Shown: piece by piece, positions 9,546 to 17,940 of the stretch
Layout of the letters: every line of letters begins with the position of its first letter
Numbering within the stretch: the stretch's first letter is position 1
NCBI RefSeq assembly: GCF_011043735.1
Contig: NZ_JAAKGV010000008.1
Coordinates: 1 to 64,000, forward strand
From: Methylobacterium sp. DB0501
Lineage (GTDB): Bacteria; Pseudomonadota; Alphaproteobacteria; Rhizobiales; Beijerinckiaceae
Length of the DNA stretch: 64,000 nucleotides
Reading direction: 5' to 3'
Translations under genes and position numbers: made by a program
Notes under the pieces: generated by a model
The model's database searches: none
Told to the model about the DNA's origin: nothing
Seen by the model: only the letters and a program-made list of their open reading frames with translations

Positions 9546-10523
9546 ATGACGACGAGGACGGCCCTGGTTCTGGGCGCGACGGGTGGAATCGGCGGCGCGG
9601 TGGCGCGGCGCCTCCGGCAGGAGGGCTGGACGGTGCGGGCCCTGCACCGCGATCCCGACCGGGCGGCGCGAGGAGGGCCGGACGGGCTCGACTGGGTGCG
9701 CGGCGACGCGATGGTGCCCGCCGACGTGATCGCGGCCGCCGCCGGGACGTCGCTCCTCGTCCACGCGGTCAATCCGCCCGGCTACCGCGACTGGGACCGG
9801 CTGGTGCTGCCGATGCTCGACGCCTCGATCGCGGCGGCGAAGGGCGCGGAGGCCCGCCTGCTCCTGCCCGGCAACGTCTACGTCTACGGCCGCGACGCCG
9901 GCCCGAGCCCGGGCGCCGACGCGCCCCAGACGCCCCGGACCGCCAAGGGCCGCATCCGCATCGCCATGGAGGCGCGGCTGCGCGCGTCCGGCGTGCGCAG
10001 CCTGGTCGTGCGGGCCGGCGACTTCTTCGGGCCGCGCACCAGCGCCAATTCCTGGTTCTCCTCGGCGCTGGTGCGGCCGGGACGGCCGGTGCGGCGGGTG
10101 CTCGATCCCGGCACGCCGGGGATCGGCCACCAATGGGCCTACCTGCCCGACGTGGCCGAGACGATGGTGCGGCTCGCCGGGCGCGAGGCCGAGTTGCCGC
10201 GCTTCTCCGCCTTCAACATGGACGGCCACTGGGACCCGGACGGCCGGCAGATGATCGCGGCGATCGCCCGCGCGGTCGGCGATGTCCCGGTGTGGCGCTT
10301 TCCCTGGATGCTCCTGCCGCTGGCCGCGCCGGTCTGGCCGCTGGCCCGGGAGATCCGAGAGATGCGCTATCTCTGGCAGGAGCCCGTGCGGATGAGCAAT
10401 GCGGGGCTGGTGGAGTTCCTGGGAGCCGAGCCGCACACGCCCCTCGACGCGGCGGTGCGGGAGACGCTCGCCGGGCTCGGATGCCTGGCGGAGCGGCCCC
10501 GAGCCGAAGCGGCACATTGCTGA
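9546..10523 (+). CDS. NAD(P)-binding epimerase/dehydratase-like oxidoreductase
   Basis: 325 residues with a Rossmann fold starting at VLGATGGIGGAVARRL (about 8-23), the NAD(P)-binding GxxGxxG signature. It belongs to the NAD-dependent epimerase/dehydratase extended-SDR group. The canonical YxxxK is degenerate: the stretch around NVYVYGRDAG corresponds to the catalytic strand, followed by K in TAKGRIRIAMEARL. The substrate is unknown. It is likely the target of the divergent LysR regulator. Upstream ATGAGGAGAGCG supplies the ribosome-binding site. Confidence 0.8.
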   Translation: MTTRTALVLGATGGIGGAVARRLRQEGWTVRALHRDPDRAARGGPDGLDWVRGDAMVPADVIAAAAGTSLLVHAVNPPGYRDWDRLVLPMLDASIAAAKGAEARLLLPGNVYVYGRDAGPSPGADAPQTPRTAKGRIRIAMEARLRASGVRSLVVRAGDFFGPRTSANSWFSSALVRPGRPVRRVLDPGTPGIGHQWAYLPDVAETMVRLAGREAELPRFSAFNMDGHWDPDGRQMIAAIARAVGDVPVWRFPWMLLPLAAPVWPLAREIREMRYLWQEPVRMSNAGLVEFLGAEPHTPLDAAVRETLAGLGCLAERPRAEAAHC

Positions 10524-10599
10524 CCCTCGCCCTTCGTCCGCTCGCCCTTCCCCACGATCCCGTGCAGGATGGCGGACTAACCGGGAGAGCCGCGTCGGG

Positions 10600-12213
10600 A
10601 TGGGATCGCTCAGGGTCAGGTTCGGCCTGCTGGTGGGAAGCGCGGCCGCCCTCGTGGTGCTGGCCGCGATCGGCCTCTACGCGACGCTGCACACCGCCGA
10701 GCGCACCCTCGACGCGACCCTCGACGCGCAGGTGCGCCTGGAGCTGATCGCCGAACTGTCCGGGCGGCTGACCGAGTTCGGCCTCGCGGCGATCGAGGCG
10801 GTGAGCGACAATCCGGGCCGGCCCGAGCGCCTCGCCAATGCCCGCAACGAGGTCGACCGGGCGCTCAACGCCGTCGACGACGGCCTCAGCCGGGCCGTCG
10901 CCGGGGCCGGCGGCGTCCTCGACCGCACGCAATACACGGCGCGGGCCCGGCCGCTGGCCCGCCTGCGGGCCGCCCGCGCCATGCTCGACCGGCAGGTGGC
11001 GCAGATCCAGCGCGAGCCCGACCCCGCCCGGCGCGCCGACGCGATCCGCGGCGCGCTCAACGCCTTCGGGGCGGTGACCGGCCAGCCCCTCACCTTCCTG
11101 GTCGAGGCCGAGCGCCGGGCGGTCGAGGCCTCCTCGGCCGAGGTCCGCACGCTGGCCGGCCGGATGCGCGGCGTCGCGGTGGCGGCGGCCGTGCTGATCG
11201 TGCTGCTGCTCGTCCTGCTGCACCAGGGCCTGACCCGGCCGATCCTGCGCCGGATCGAGGCGATCCGGGCGGGTGCCGCCGCCATCGGCCGCGGCGAGCT
11301 GGACACCCGCCTGCCGGTGGCGAGCCGCGACGAGCTCGGCCTCCTGGTCGCCAGCTTCAACCGCATGGCGGCGCGGCTGAAGCGGCGCGAGGCGCGGGTC
11401 GCCGCCGACCGGGCGGCCTTGGAGGAGACCGTCGCCCGCGCCACCGCCGACCTGCGCGGCGCCAATGCCCGGCTGGAGGAGATCGACGCCTCGCGCCGGC
11501 GCTTCTTCGCCGATGTCAGCCACGAGCTGCGCACGCCGCTCACCGTGATCCTCGGCGAGTGCGACCTCGCCGCCCGCTCGCCCGGCACGCCGGATGCGTT
11601 CCGCCCGGTCATCGCCACCATCCGCAACCGCGCCCTGCGGCTGCACCGCCGCGTCGGCGACATGCTGCGGGTGGCACGCTCGGAATCCGGCCAGATCGCC
11701 CTCGAGCTGCGCCCGGTCGGCCTCGCGGGCATCCTGGCCGAGGCGGTGGAGAGCTGCGCGCCGGAGGCCCGGCGCCGCCGCATCAGTCTGGAGCTGGAGC
11801 CGAGCGCCGCCGACGTCGAGGTTCTGGCCGATGCCGAGTGGCTGCGCCAGATCGTCGAGGGGCTGATCGACAACGCGCTGCGCCACGCGGCCGGCGCCAC
11901 CCGGGTCGGCGTTGGCTTCTCACCGCGCGGCCACGGTGCCGCCGTCACGGTGACCGATGACGGCCCCGGCTTCCCGCCGGAGGCCGAGCGCCTGTTCGAG
12001 CGGTTCCGGCGCGGCGACGGGCCGGGCCCGGCGGCCGGATTCGGCATCGGGCTCGCTCTGGCGCGCTGGGTCGTCGAGCGCCATGATGGGACGATCCGCC
12101 TGGACTCCGGGGGCGCGGGTGACCGAAAGTCCGGCGCCCGGGTGACGCTGGAACTCCCCGGCGAGGACATGAGGGAGGATGCGGCATGGGATGCGGCGGG
12201 GGACGCGGCATGA
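10600..12213 (+). CDS. Two-component sensor histidine kinase
   Basis: 537 residues. Topology: transmembrane helix near 8-26, periplasmic helical sensor region to about 185, second transmembrane helix about 186-207, HAMP (RPILRRIEAIRAGAAAIGRG), a short coiled coil, HisKA with phosphorylated His308 (ADVSHELRTPLTVI), then HATPase (IDNALRHA, DDGPGFP, GFGIGLALARW). The periplasmic part is all-helical and rich in Ala/Arg; no known ligand domain is recognised. Paired with the OmpR-type regulator 22 nt downstream. It ends 947 nt upstream of pqqA1, so a role in controlling the pqq locus is possible but unproven. Confidence 0.92.
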   Translation: MGSLRVRFGLLVGSAAALVVLAAIGLYATLHTAERTLDATLDAQVRLELIAELSGRLTEFGLAAIEAVSDNPGRPERLANARNEVDRALNAVDDGLSRAVAGAGGVLDRTQYTARARPLARLRAARAMLDRQVAQIQREPDPARRADAIRGALNAFGAVTGQPLTFLVEAERRAVEASSAEVRTLAGRMRGVAVAAAVLIVLLLVLLHQGLTRPILRRIEAIRAGAAAIGRGELDTRLPVASRDELGLLVASFNRMAARLKRREARVAADRAALEETVARATADLRGANARLEEIDASRRRFFADVSHELRTPLTVILGECDLAARSPGTPDAFRPVIATIRNRALRLHRRVGDMLRVARSESGQIALELRPVGLAGILAEAVESCAPEARRRRISLELEPSAADVEVLADAEWLRQIVEGLIDNALRHAAGATRVGVGFSPRGHGAAVTVTDDGPGFPPEAERLFERFRRGDGPGPAAGFGIGLALARWVVERHDGTIRLDSGGAGDRKSGARVTLELPGEDMREDAAWDAAGDAA

Positions 12214-12235
12214 GCCGGCGACGAGACGGACGCCG

Positions 12236-12940
12236 ATGACCAACGTGCTCATCGTCGAGGATGACGGCGACATCCGCGCCATGCTGGCCCGGGGCCTGAG
12301 CGCCGAGGGTTTCGACATCGACCTCGCGGGCGGCGTCGACGAGGCGCTCGCCGCCGCCCGCGAGCGGGTGCCGGAAGCGGTGCTGCTCGACAACATGCTG
12401 CCGGACGGCTCGGGCCACGACGTGTGCCGCAGCTTGCGCGAGGGCGGCTATCCGGGGGCGATCCTGTTCCTGAGCGCCAAGGACGAGGTCGGCGACCGGG
12501 TCGACGGCCTGGCGGTCGGCGCCGACGACTACATCGTCAAGCCGTTCGCGTTCGACGAGCTGCTCGCCCGCCTGCGCGTCCATCTGCAGCGGCGCCGCGC
12601 CGCCGGCGAGGCCCGCACCCTGGTCACCGCCGGGCGCCTCTCGCTCGACCTCGCGACGCGGCAGGTCCGCTTCGGCGACGTCACCGCGCGGCTGACCCAG
12701 CGCGAGGCCGAGCTTCTGGCGATCCTGATGGAGCAGGCGAGCCGCCCGGTCGCCCGCGGCGACATCTTCGACAAGCTTTGGGCAAGCCAGGGCGGCCTCT
12801 CCCTCAACGTCGTCGACGTCTATGTCGGCTACCTGCGCACCAAGCTCGCCGACATCGTCCGGGCCGGCGGCCCGAGCCTCGTCACGGTGCGCGGCCGCGG
12901 CTTCATGCTCGACCTGCACGAGGCGGGATTTCGTCAGTGA
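12236..12940 (+). CDS. OmpR-family response regulator
   Basis: 234 residues. Receiver domain 1-115 with acidic pocket EDD near the start, phosphoacceptor Asp52 (VLLDNMLPDGSG), Ser/Thr in LFLSAKDE and Lys in YIVKPFAFDELLAR. C-terminal winged helix ending YLRTKLADI and TVRGRGFML. Cognate of the kinase just upstream. Its stop is 220 nt before pqqA1; no terminator is obvious between them. Confidence 0.93.
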   Translation: MTNVLIVEDDGDIRAMLARGLSAEGFDIDLAGGVDEALAAARERVPEAVLLDNMLPDGSGHDVCRSLREGGYPGAILFLSAKDEVGDRVDGLAVGADDYIVKPFAFDELLARLRVHLQRRRAAGEARTLVTAGRLSLDLATRQVRFGDVTARLTQREAELLAILMEQASRPVARGDIFDKLWASQGGLSLNVVDVYVGYLRTKLADIVRAGGPSLVTVRGRGFMLDLHEAGFRQ

Positions 12941-13032
12941 CGAAATTATTTTGGGCGCAATCGATGCTGGCTAACTCCTCAGGAATCCTGCACAATAAGA
13001 CCGGTCTGAGAATGTGCGTCCCCACCGCATCG

Positions 13033-13144
13033 GAGGTTTCGGCAAAATAGCGCTTGCACTCCGGGCCCTGATTGCCGATATATCCCGTGTGACAGAAACC
13101 ACTGTCATTCCAACGTCTTAAGAACCTCTTAGAGGTTTCGGCAA
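13033..13144 (+). repeat. 13-bp perfect direct repeat flanking the pqqA promoter
   Basis: GAGGTTTCGGCAA occurs at 13033-13045, just upstream of the -35 candidate, and again at 13132-13144, just upstream of the pqqA1 ribosome-binding site. Start-to-start distance is 99 bp. The second copy overlaps a 15-bp palindrome (13123-13137, arms AACCTCT/AGAGGTT around one T). Position and exact identity suggest binding sites for a regulator or an RNA element. Confidence 0.6.
13054..13082 (+). promoter_or_regulatory. Candidate pqqA promoter
   Basis: TTGCAC (13054-13059), a 17-nt spacer, then GATATA (13077-13082) is a good housekeeping-type match in otherwise GC-rich DNA. It implies a 5' leader of about 70 nt before pqqA1. 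Found by eye only. Confidence 0.5.
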
Positions 13145-13160
13145 GCCCAGGAGAAACGCC

Positions 13161-13250
13161 ATGAAGTGGTCGATGCCCGTCGTCGCCGAGGTCTGTGTCG
13201 GCATGGAAGTCACGTCCTACGAGTCCGCCGAGATCGATCCCTTCAACTAA
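13161..13250 (+). CDS. pqqA: PQQ precursor peptide PqqA, copy 1
   Basis: 29 residues, MKWSMPVVAEVCVGMEVTSY followed by ESAEIDPFN. This is the ribosomally made substrate for PQQ: Glu16 and Tyr20 of the E-V-T-S-Y motif are the residues that PqqE crosslinks and that become the cofactor. A ribosome-binding site (AGGAG) precedes the ATG. The copy differs from the second one by Val11 instead of Ile, one silent change and TAA instead of TGA. First gene of the pqq operon. Confidence 0.96.
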   Translation: MKWSMPVVAEVCVGMEVTSYESAEIDPFN

Positions 13251-13270
13251 GGGCTCGCACGGTTTGCGCC

Positions 13271-13290
13271 TCCGGCGGCTCGCCGCCGGA
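13271..13290 (+). promoter_or_regulatory. Hairpin between the two pqqA copies
   Basis: TCCGGCGGC / GCCGCCGGA, a perfect 9-bp stem with a TC loop, lies 21 nt after pqqA1. It could stabilise or partly terminate a short pqqA1 transcript, giving more precursor peptide than enzyme. No T-run follows. Confidence 0.45.
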
Positions 13291-13367
13291 TGGCGCTCGG
13301 TCGAGACACCACCAGAATTCCGGCCGCCACGAGCCGGACCGTCCGCCGAAGTCGAAGGAGGAACCTC

Positions 13368-13457
13368 ATGAAGTGGTCGATGCCCGTCGTCGCCGAGATC
13401 TGCGTCGGCATGGAAGTCACGTCCTACGAGTCCGCCGAGATCGATCCCTTCAACTGA
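13368..13457 (+). CDS. pqqA: PQQ precursor peptide PqqA, copy 2
   Basis: 29 residues, identical to copy 1 except Ile11. The crosslinking pair Glu16/Tyr20 is intact, so it should be a functional substrate. It has a near-consensus ribosome-binding site (AAGGAGG, about 7 nt before the ATG), stronger than that of copy 1. It lies 18 nt upstream of pqqB. Identity of 87 of 90 nucleotides points to a recent duplication or ongoing gene conversion. Confidence 0.96.
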   Translation: MKWSMPVVAEICVGMEVTSYESAEIDPFN

Positions 13458-13475
13458 CGGGGTCGCACCCAGATC

Positions 13476-14375
13476 ATGCAGGCCATCGTTCTGGGTTCCG
13501 GCGCGGGCGGGGGCGTGCCGCAGTGGAACTGCCGCTGCCCGATCTGCGCCATGGCCCGGGCGGGCGACCGCCGGGTCCTGGCCCGCACCCAGTCGAGCCT
13601 CGCGGTCTCCGCCGACGGCGACCACTGGCTCCTGGTGAACGCCTCGCCGGATATCCGCCAGCAACTCTCCGAGACGCCCGCCCTCCATCCGCGCGAGGGC
13701 CTGCGCCACTCGCCGATCCGGGCGGTGCTGCTCACCAACGGCGACGTGGATCACGTCGCGGGGCTGCTCACCTTGCGCGAGGGCCAGCCCTTCCGCCTCC
13801 ACGCCACGCGCGGCATCCTCGATTCGATCGCGGATAACCGCGTCTTCGACGTGATGGCACGGGGCGTCGTCGAGCGGGCCGAGATCGCTCTGAACGAGGC
13901 CTTCTCGCCGGTGCCGGGACTCACCGTGACCTTGTTCCCGGTCCCCGGCAAGGTGCCGCTCTGGCTCGAGGACGGTACGCCGGAGATCGGCGCCGAGACC
14001 GAGAGCACGGTCGGCGCGATGATCGAGGCCGGGGGCAAGCGCCTCGCCTACGTGCCGGGCTGCGCCCGGGTCACCGACGGCCTGAAGGACCGCGTCGCGG
14101 GGGTCGATGCGCTCCTGTTCGACGGCACGGTGCTCGCCGACGACGACATGATCCGCGCCGGGGTCGGTACCAAGACCGGCTGGCGCATGGGCCACGTGCC
14201 GATGACCGGCGAGGACGGCTCGGTGGCGGCCCTCGCCGAGGTACCGATCGGGCGGCGGGTCTTCGTCCACATCAACAACACCAACCCGGTGCTCGTCGAG
14301 GGCTCCGACGAGCGCCGCGGCATCGAGGCGGCGGGGTGGATCGTGGCGCAGGACGGGCTGACGCTGGCCCTGTGA
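13476..14375 (+). CDS. pqqB: PQQ biosynthesis protein PqqB
   Basis: 299 residues of the metallo-beta-lactamase fold: GSGAGGGVPQWNCRCPICAMARAG at the N-terminus (CxCxxC zinc motif region), TNGDVDHVAGLL in place of the usual HxHxDH, and a C-terminal HINNTNPVL. PqqB hydroxylates the crosslinked Glu-Tyr intermediate in PQQ synthesis. Length is normal. It follows pqqA2 closely, and about 150 nt with a 7-bp stem (14403-14419) separates it from pqqC. Confidence 0.95.
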   Translation: MQAIVLGSGAGGGVPQWNCRCPICAMARAGDRRVLARTQSSLAVSADGDHWLLVNASPDIRQQLSETPALHPREGLRHSPIRAVLLTNGDVDHVAGLLTLREGQPFRLHATRGILDSIADNRVFDVMARGVVERAEIALNEAFSPVPGLTVTLFPVPGKVPLWLEDGTPEIGAETESTVGAMIEAGGKRLAYVPGCARVTDGLKDRVAGVDALLFDGTVLADDDMIRAGVGTKTGWRMGHVPMTGEDGSVAALAEVPIGRRVFVHINNTNPVLVEGSDERRGIEAAGWIVAQDGLTLAL

Positions 14376-14528
14376 CGCCAGCCTCCGCATCGACGGGAAA
14401 GGCGCGGAGTCTCTCCGCGGTACCTCGGGCACTTTGGTCGCCCTTGACCGGCTCCCGCCGCGGAGCAATCTCCCCGGCTCGGCCGCCGAGCGAGAAACCG
14501 GAACACCAAGAAGCCCAGCCAGGACGCC

Positions 14529-15338
14529 ATGACCGCCGCTTCCCTCGCCCTCCTGTCCAGTCCCGTCGAGCCCGCCGGCCGCCTGCTCTCGCCCGACGAG
14601 CTCGAGGCGGCGCTCCGCGACATCGGGGCGCGGCGCTATCACAACCTGCATCCGTTCCACCGCCTGCTCCATGACGGCAAGCTCGACAAGGACCAGGTCC
14701 GGGCCTGGGCGCTCAACCGCTACTATTACCAGGCGATGATCCCGGTGAAGGACGCCACCCTGCTGGCCCGCCTGCCGGACGCGGCGCTCCGCCGGATCTG
14801 GCGCCAGCGCATCGTCGACCATGACGGCGACCACGAGGGCGACGGCGGCATCGAGCGCTGGCTCAAGCTCGCCGAGGGCGTCGGCTTCGATCGCGATTAC
14901 GTCCTCTCGACGACGGGCATCCTCTCGGCGACCCGCTTTTCGGTCGAGGCCTACGTGCATTTCGTCGGCCAGCGCTCGCTCCTCGAGGCCGTCGCCTCCT
15001 CGCTCACCGAGATGTTCTCGCCGACCATCATCTCCGAGCGCGTGGCCGGGATGCTGAAGAACTACGATTTCATCACCCGCGAGACCTTGGCCTATTTCGA
15101 CAAGCGCCTGACCCAGGCGCCGCGGGACGCGGATTTCGCCCTCGACTACGTCAAGCGCCACGCCACCACGCCCGAGCTGCAGGCCCAGGCCCTCGCCGCC
15201 CTCCGCTTCAAGTGCAGCGTGCTGTGGACCCAGCTCGACGCGCTCTACTTCGCATACGTGGCGCCCGGGATGATTCCGCCGGATGCCTGGCGGCCCGGCG
15301 AAGGCCTGCGGGCCGATTTCGTCGGGAGCCCCGCATGA
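14529..15338 (+). CDS. pqqC: Pyrroloquinoline-quinone synthase PqqC
   Basis: 269 residues. Catalyses the final eight-electron ring closure and oxidation to PQQ, without a metal. Hallmarks are HPFHRLLHDGKL, WALNRYYYQ, IPVKDA, RIVDHDGD and the FKCSVLW region near the C-terminus. In M. extorquens the protein is fused to PqqD. Here PqqC ends on its own TGA, which overlaps the pqqD ATG (ATGA). Confidence 0.96.
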   Translation: MTAASLALLSSPVEPAGRLLSPDELEAALRDIGARRYHNLHPFHRLLHDGKLDKDQVRAWALNRYYYQAMIPVKDATLLARLPDAALRRIWRQRIVDHDGDHEGDGGIERWLKLAEGVGFDRDYVLSTTGILSATRFSVEAYVHFVGQRSLLEAVASSLTEMFSPTIISERVAGMLKNYDFITRETLAYFDKRLTQAPRDADFALDYVKRHATTPELQAQALAALRFKCSVLWTQLDALYFAYVAPGMIPPDAWRPGEGLRADFVGSPA

Positions 15339-15622
15339 GCCTGACCCCCGACAGCGTGCCGCGCCTGCCCCGGGGCGTGCGCCTGCGCCACGACACGGTG
15401 CGCGACGCCCACGTGCTGCTGGCGCCCGAGCGCACCTTCGACCTCGACCAGAATGCCGTCGCGGTCCTCAGCCTCGTCGACGGCAGCCGCAGCATCCGGG
15501 CCATCGCCGAGGCGCTGGCCCTGCAATACGAGGTCGATCGCGGCGTCATCGAGCCCGACGTCATCGCCATGCTGGACGGCCTGCTGCTGAAGCGCGTGCT
15601 GGAGACCGTGCCGGCGGCGTGA
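15335..15622 (+). CDS. pqqD: PqqA-binding peptide chaperone PqqD
   Basis: 95 residues. Binds PqqA and presents it to the radical-SAM enzyme PqqE (RiPP recognition element). Family segments are [20 protein letters not shown], the [13 protein letters not shown] turn and the C-terminal helix [15 protein letters not shown]. The ATG at 15335 overlaps the pqqC stop by 4 nt; readings that start further upstream only repeat pqqC sequence in another frame. Confidence 0.95.
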   Translation: MSLTPDSVPRLPRGVRLRHDTVRDAHVLLAPERTFDLDQNAVAVLSLVDGSRSIRAIAEALALQYEVDRGVIEPDVIAMLDGLLLKRVLETVPAA

Positions 15623-15656
15623 CGCCCGGGAGAGACCGAGCCGAGAAGAGGCCATC

Positions 15657-16820
15657 ATGAACGCCGTCACTCCTGCGGGCCCTCCTGCCGGCCCCCCGGC
15701 CCTGCCGGCCCCGATCGGGCTCCTCGCCGAGCTGACCCATCGCTGCCCCCTGCGCTGCCCGTACTGCTCGAACCCGCTCGAGCTCGACCGGCGCTCGGCC
15801 GAGCTCGACACCGCGACCTGGCAGCGGGTGCTCTCCGAGGCGGCGGGCCTGGGTGTCCTGCACGTCCACCTGTCGGGCGGCGAGCCGACGGCGCGGCAGG
15901 ACATCGTCGAGATCACCCGCACCTGTGCCGAACTCGGCCTCTACTCGAACCTGATCACCTCCGGGGTGGCGGGCGCGCTCGACAAGCTCGACGCGCTCTC
16001 CGATGTCGGCCTCGACCACGTGCAGCTCTCGGTCCAGGCGGTCGAGGCGGCCAATGCCGAACGCATCGGCGGCCTCAAGAACGCGCAACCGCAGAAATTC
16101 GCCTTCGCCGAGCGGGTGACGGCGCTCGGTCTGCCGCTGACCCTGAACGCCGTGATCCACCGCGGCAACATCGCCGAGGTGCCGGCACTGATCGATCTCG
16201 CGGTCCGCCTCGGCGCCAAGCGCCTGGAAGTGGCCCACACCCAGTATTACGGCTGGGCCTACGTCAACCGCGCGGCCCTGATGCCGGCGAAAGCCGATGT
16301 CGACCGCTCGATCCGCACCGTCGAGGAGGCGCGCGAGCGGCTGAAGGGCCAGCTCGTCATCGATCTCGTGGTGCCGGATTACTACGCCAAGTATCCGAAG
16401 GCCTGCGCCGGCGGCTGGGGCCGGCGGCTGATGAACGTCACGCCCACCGGCAAGGTGCTGCCCTGCCACGCCGCCGAGACGATCCCGGGCCTCGAATTCT
16501 GGCACGTCCAGGACCACGCGCTCGGCGCGATCTGGGCCGACTCGCCGGCCTTCCTGGCCTATCGCGGCACCGAATGGATGCAGGAGCCCTGCCGCTCCTG
16601 CGACCGGCGCGAGAAGGATTGGGGCGGCTGCCGCTGCCAGGCCCTGGCTCTCGCCGGGGACGCCGCGGCCACCGATCCGGCCTGCTCGCTGTCGCCGCTG
16701 CACGGCAAGGTCCAGGCCCTGGCGATCGCCGAATCGGCGCTTGAGACCGCGCCCGACTACCAGTACCGCACCATCGGCGGCGCGCCGCGCGTCGCCACGC
16801 CCGAGGGAGCGCCCGTGTGA
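15657..16820 (+). CDS. pqqE: PqqA peptide cyclase PqqE
   Basis: 387 residues. Radical-SAM enzyme that forms the C-C bond between Glu16 and Tyr20 of PqqA. The SAM cluster is C30-x3-C34-x2-C37 ([12 protein letters not shown]). The SPASM region carries auxiliary-cluster cysteines in [32 protein letters not shown] and DPACSLSP. The first ~18 residues are Pro/Ala-rich. Its TGA overlaps the GTG of the next gene, so expression is coupled to the two unknown secreted proteins. Confidence 0.96.
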   Translation: MNAVTPAGPPAGPPALPAPIGLLAELTHRCPLRCPYCSNPLELDRRSAELDTATWQRVLSEAAGLGVLHVHLSGGEPTARQDIVEITRTCAELGLYSNLITSGVAGALDKLDALSDVGLDHVQLSVQAVEAANAERIGGLKNAQPQKFAFAERVTALGLPLTLNAVIHRGNIAEVPALIDLAVRLGAKRLEVAHTQYYGWAYVNRAALMPAKADVDRSIRTVEEARERLKGQLVIDLVVPDYYAKYPKACAGGWGRRLMNVTPTGKVLPCHAAETIPGLEFWHVQDHALGAIWADSPAFLAYRGTEWMQEPCRSCDRREKDWGGCRCQALALAGDAAATDPACSLSPLHGKVQALAIAESALETAPDYQYRTIGGAPRVATPEGAPV

Positions 16821-17485
16821 GACGCCTCGTCCTGGTTGCCGCCGTCACCGCCGCCCTCGCGGGTCCGGTTTCGGCCGAAGAGACGCCGACCGCCACCAAG
16901 CTCCTGTTCGAGACCAATCAGCTCGCCAACGTCCCGCCGGGCCGGCCGCTCAGCTACCGCTACACCCGCTTCAGCGGCATCGACGGCGCGCCGTTCGGCC
17001 CGCCGGTCGAGGACCGCATCCGCGAGGAGGTGGCGCCGGGCCCGAATCCCGAGACCCGCAACCTCAAGGTCGAGATGTTCTCCGGCGAGCGCCGGATGCC
17101 GACGGCGTCCTACGAGGACATGCCGGGCAATCCGGTCCTGGTGCGTTTCCTCGAGCACCACCTCGACGACCTCGCCAAGGTGCTCAAGGGCAACCCGCGC
17201 TACATCAAGAACGCCATCCGGCGCGCCTTGCGCGAGACCGCGACCGTGACCCCGACCGAGGTCGAGGTCGACGGGGCGAAGAAGCCGGGCTGGCGCGTGG
17301 TGGCGCGGCCCTTCGTCGACGATCCGATCCGCGACCGCCTGCGCGGCTTCGACAGCCTGACCTACACTTTCGTGGTCTCCCCCGCCGTGCCTGGCCAGAT
17401 CGTCTCGATCGACGCCAAGGCGACGAATCCGGAGGGCGGCATCCTGCTGCAGGAAACCCTGACCCATGAACCGACTGCTGGTTAA
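16817..17485 (+). CDS. Secreted protein of unknown function, coupled to pqqE
   Basis: 222 residues. A signal peptide ([20 protein letters not shown], cleavage before EETP) precedes a soluble mixed domain with [15 protein letters not shown], a basic helix ([18 protein letters not shown]) and a beta-rich C-terminus. No cysteines appear in the mature part. I do not recognise the family. The GTG start lies in the pqqE stop (GTGA), and the 3' end overlaps the next gene by 20 nt. This tight coupling to PQQ synthesis suggests a periplasmic job linked to quinoproteins, such as cofactor delivery or enzyme maturation; that is inference. Confidence 0.8.
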   Translation: MRRLVLVAAVTAALAGPVSAEETPTATKLLFETNQLANVPPGRPLSYRYTRFSGIDGAPFGPPVEDRIREEVAPGPNPETRNLKVEMFSGERRMPTASYEDMPGNPVLVRFLEHHLDDLAKVLKGNPRYIKNAIRRALRETATVTPTEVEVDGAKKPGWRVVARPFVDDPIRDRLRGFDSLTYTFVVSPAVPGQIVSIDAKATNPEGGILLQETLTHEPTAG

Positions 17486-17834
17486 GGCGGCGCTCGCCGC
17501 CGGCATGGTGCTCGCGGCGGGCCTCGCCGCCGCGCGGGCCGACGACAACGACTATCCCACCGAGGCCCGGGCCGATTACGTCTTCGGCTGCATGGCGGCG
17601 AACGGCCAGACCCGCGAGGCGCTGACGAAATGCGCCTGCTCGATCGACGCGATCGCGGCGATTCTGCCCTACGACAAATATGTCCGGGCCTCGACGATCC
17701 TGGGGATGCGCCAGGGCATCGGCCAGCGCGCCAACGAGTTCCGCTCGACCAAGATGTTCGACGACCAGGTGGCCGAGCTGCGGCGCGCCCAGGCCGAGGC
17801 GGAGATCCGCTGCTACCGGCCGAGCGCGAACTGA
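17466..17834 (+). CDS. Small secreted four-cysteine protein, end of the pqq operon
   Basis: 122 residues with a signal peptide ending AAARA before DDNDYPTEA. The mature part has four cysteines (FGCM, TKCACS, IRCY), probably two disulfides, and is mostly helical. From memory, similar small proteins (pattern GCMAANGQTREALTKCACSI) occur near quinoprotein dehydrogenase genes in methylotrophs, but I cannot verify this here. The ATG lies inside the end of the previous gene, which indicates coupled translation. Function unknown; a role in periplasmic PQQ-enzyme assembly or electron transfer is possible. Confidence 0.82.
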   Translation: MNRLLVKAALAAGMVLAAGLAAARADDNDYPTEARADYVFGCMAANGQTREALTKCACSIDAIAAILPYDKYVRASTILGMRQGIGQRANEFRSTKMFDDQVAELRRAQAEAEIRCYRPSAN

Positions 17835-17940
17835 TCCCGCGCGGCCCTCAGGCCGCCTCGGCGGGGGAGCGCTTCCGCCCGCCCCGCTTGGCCTTAGCGC
17901 CCCCGGTCGGCCCGGCGCGGCACCGCGCCGAGGGTGATCG

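Noticed and set aside
12903..15161. A 752-codon minus-strand frame across the pqq genes
   Set aside because: It is antisense to pqqA, pqqB and pqqC, which are certain, and its translation has no family character.
17835..17940. A basic tail-like reading (KAKRGGRKRSPAEAA then stop) on the minus strand
   Set aside because: It could be the end of a lost gene, but no upstream body exists because the frame runs into the unrelated orphan gene region.
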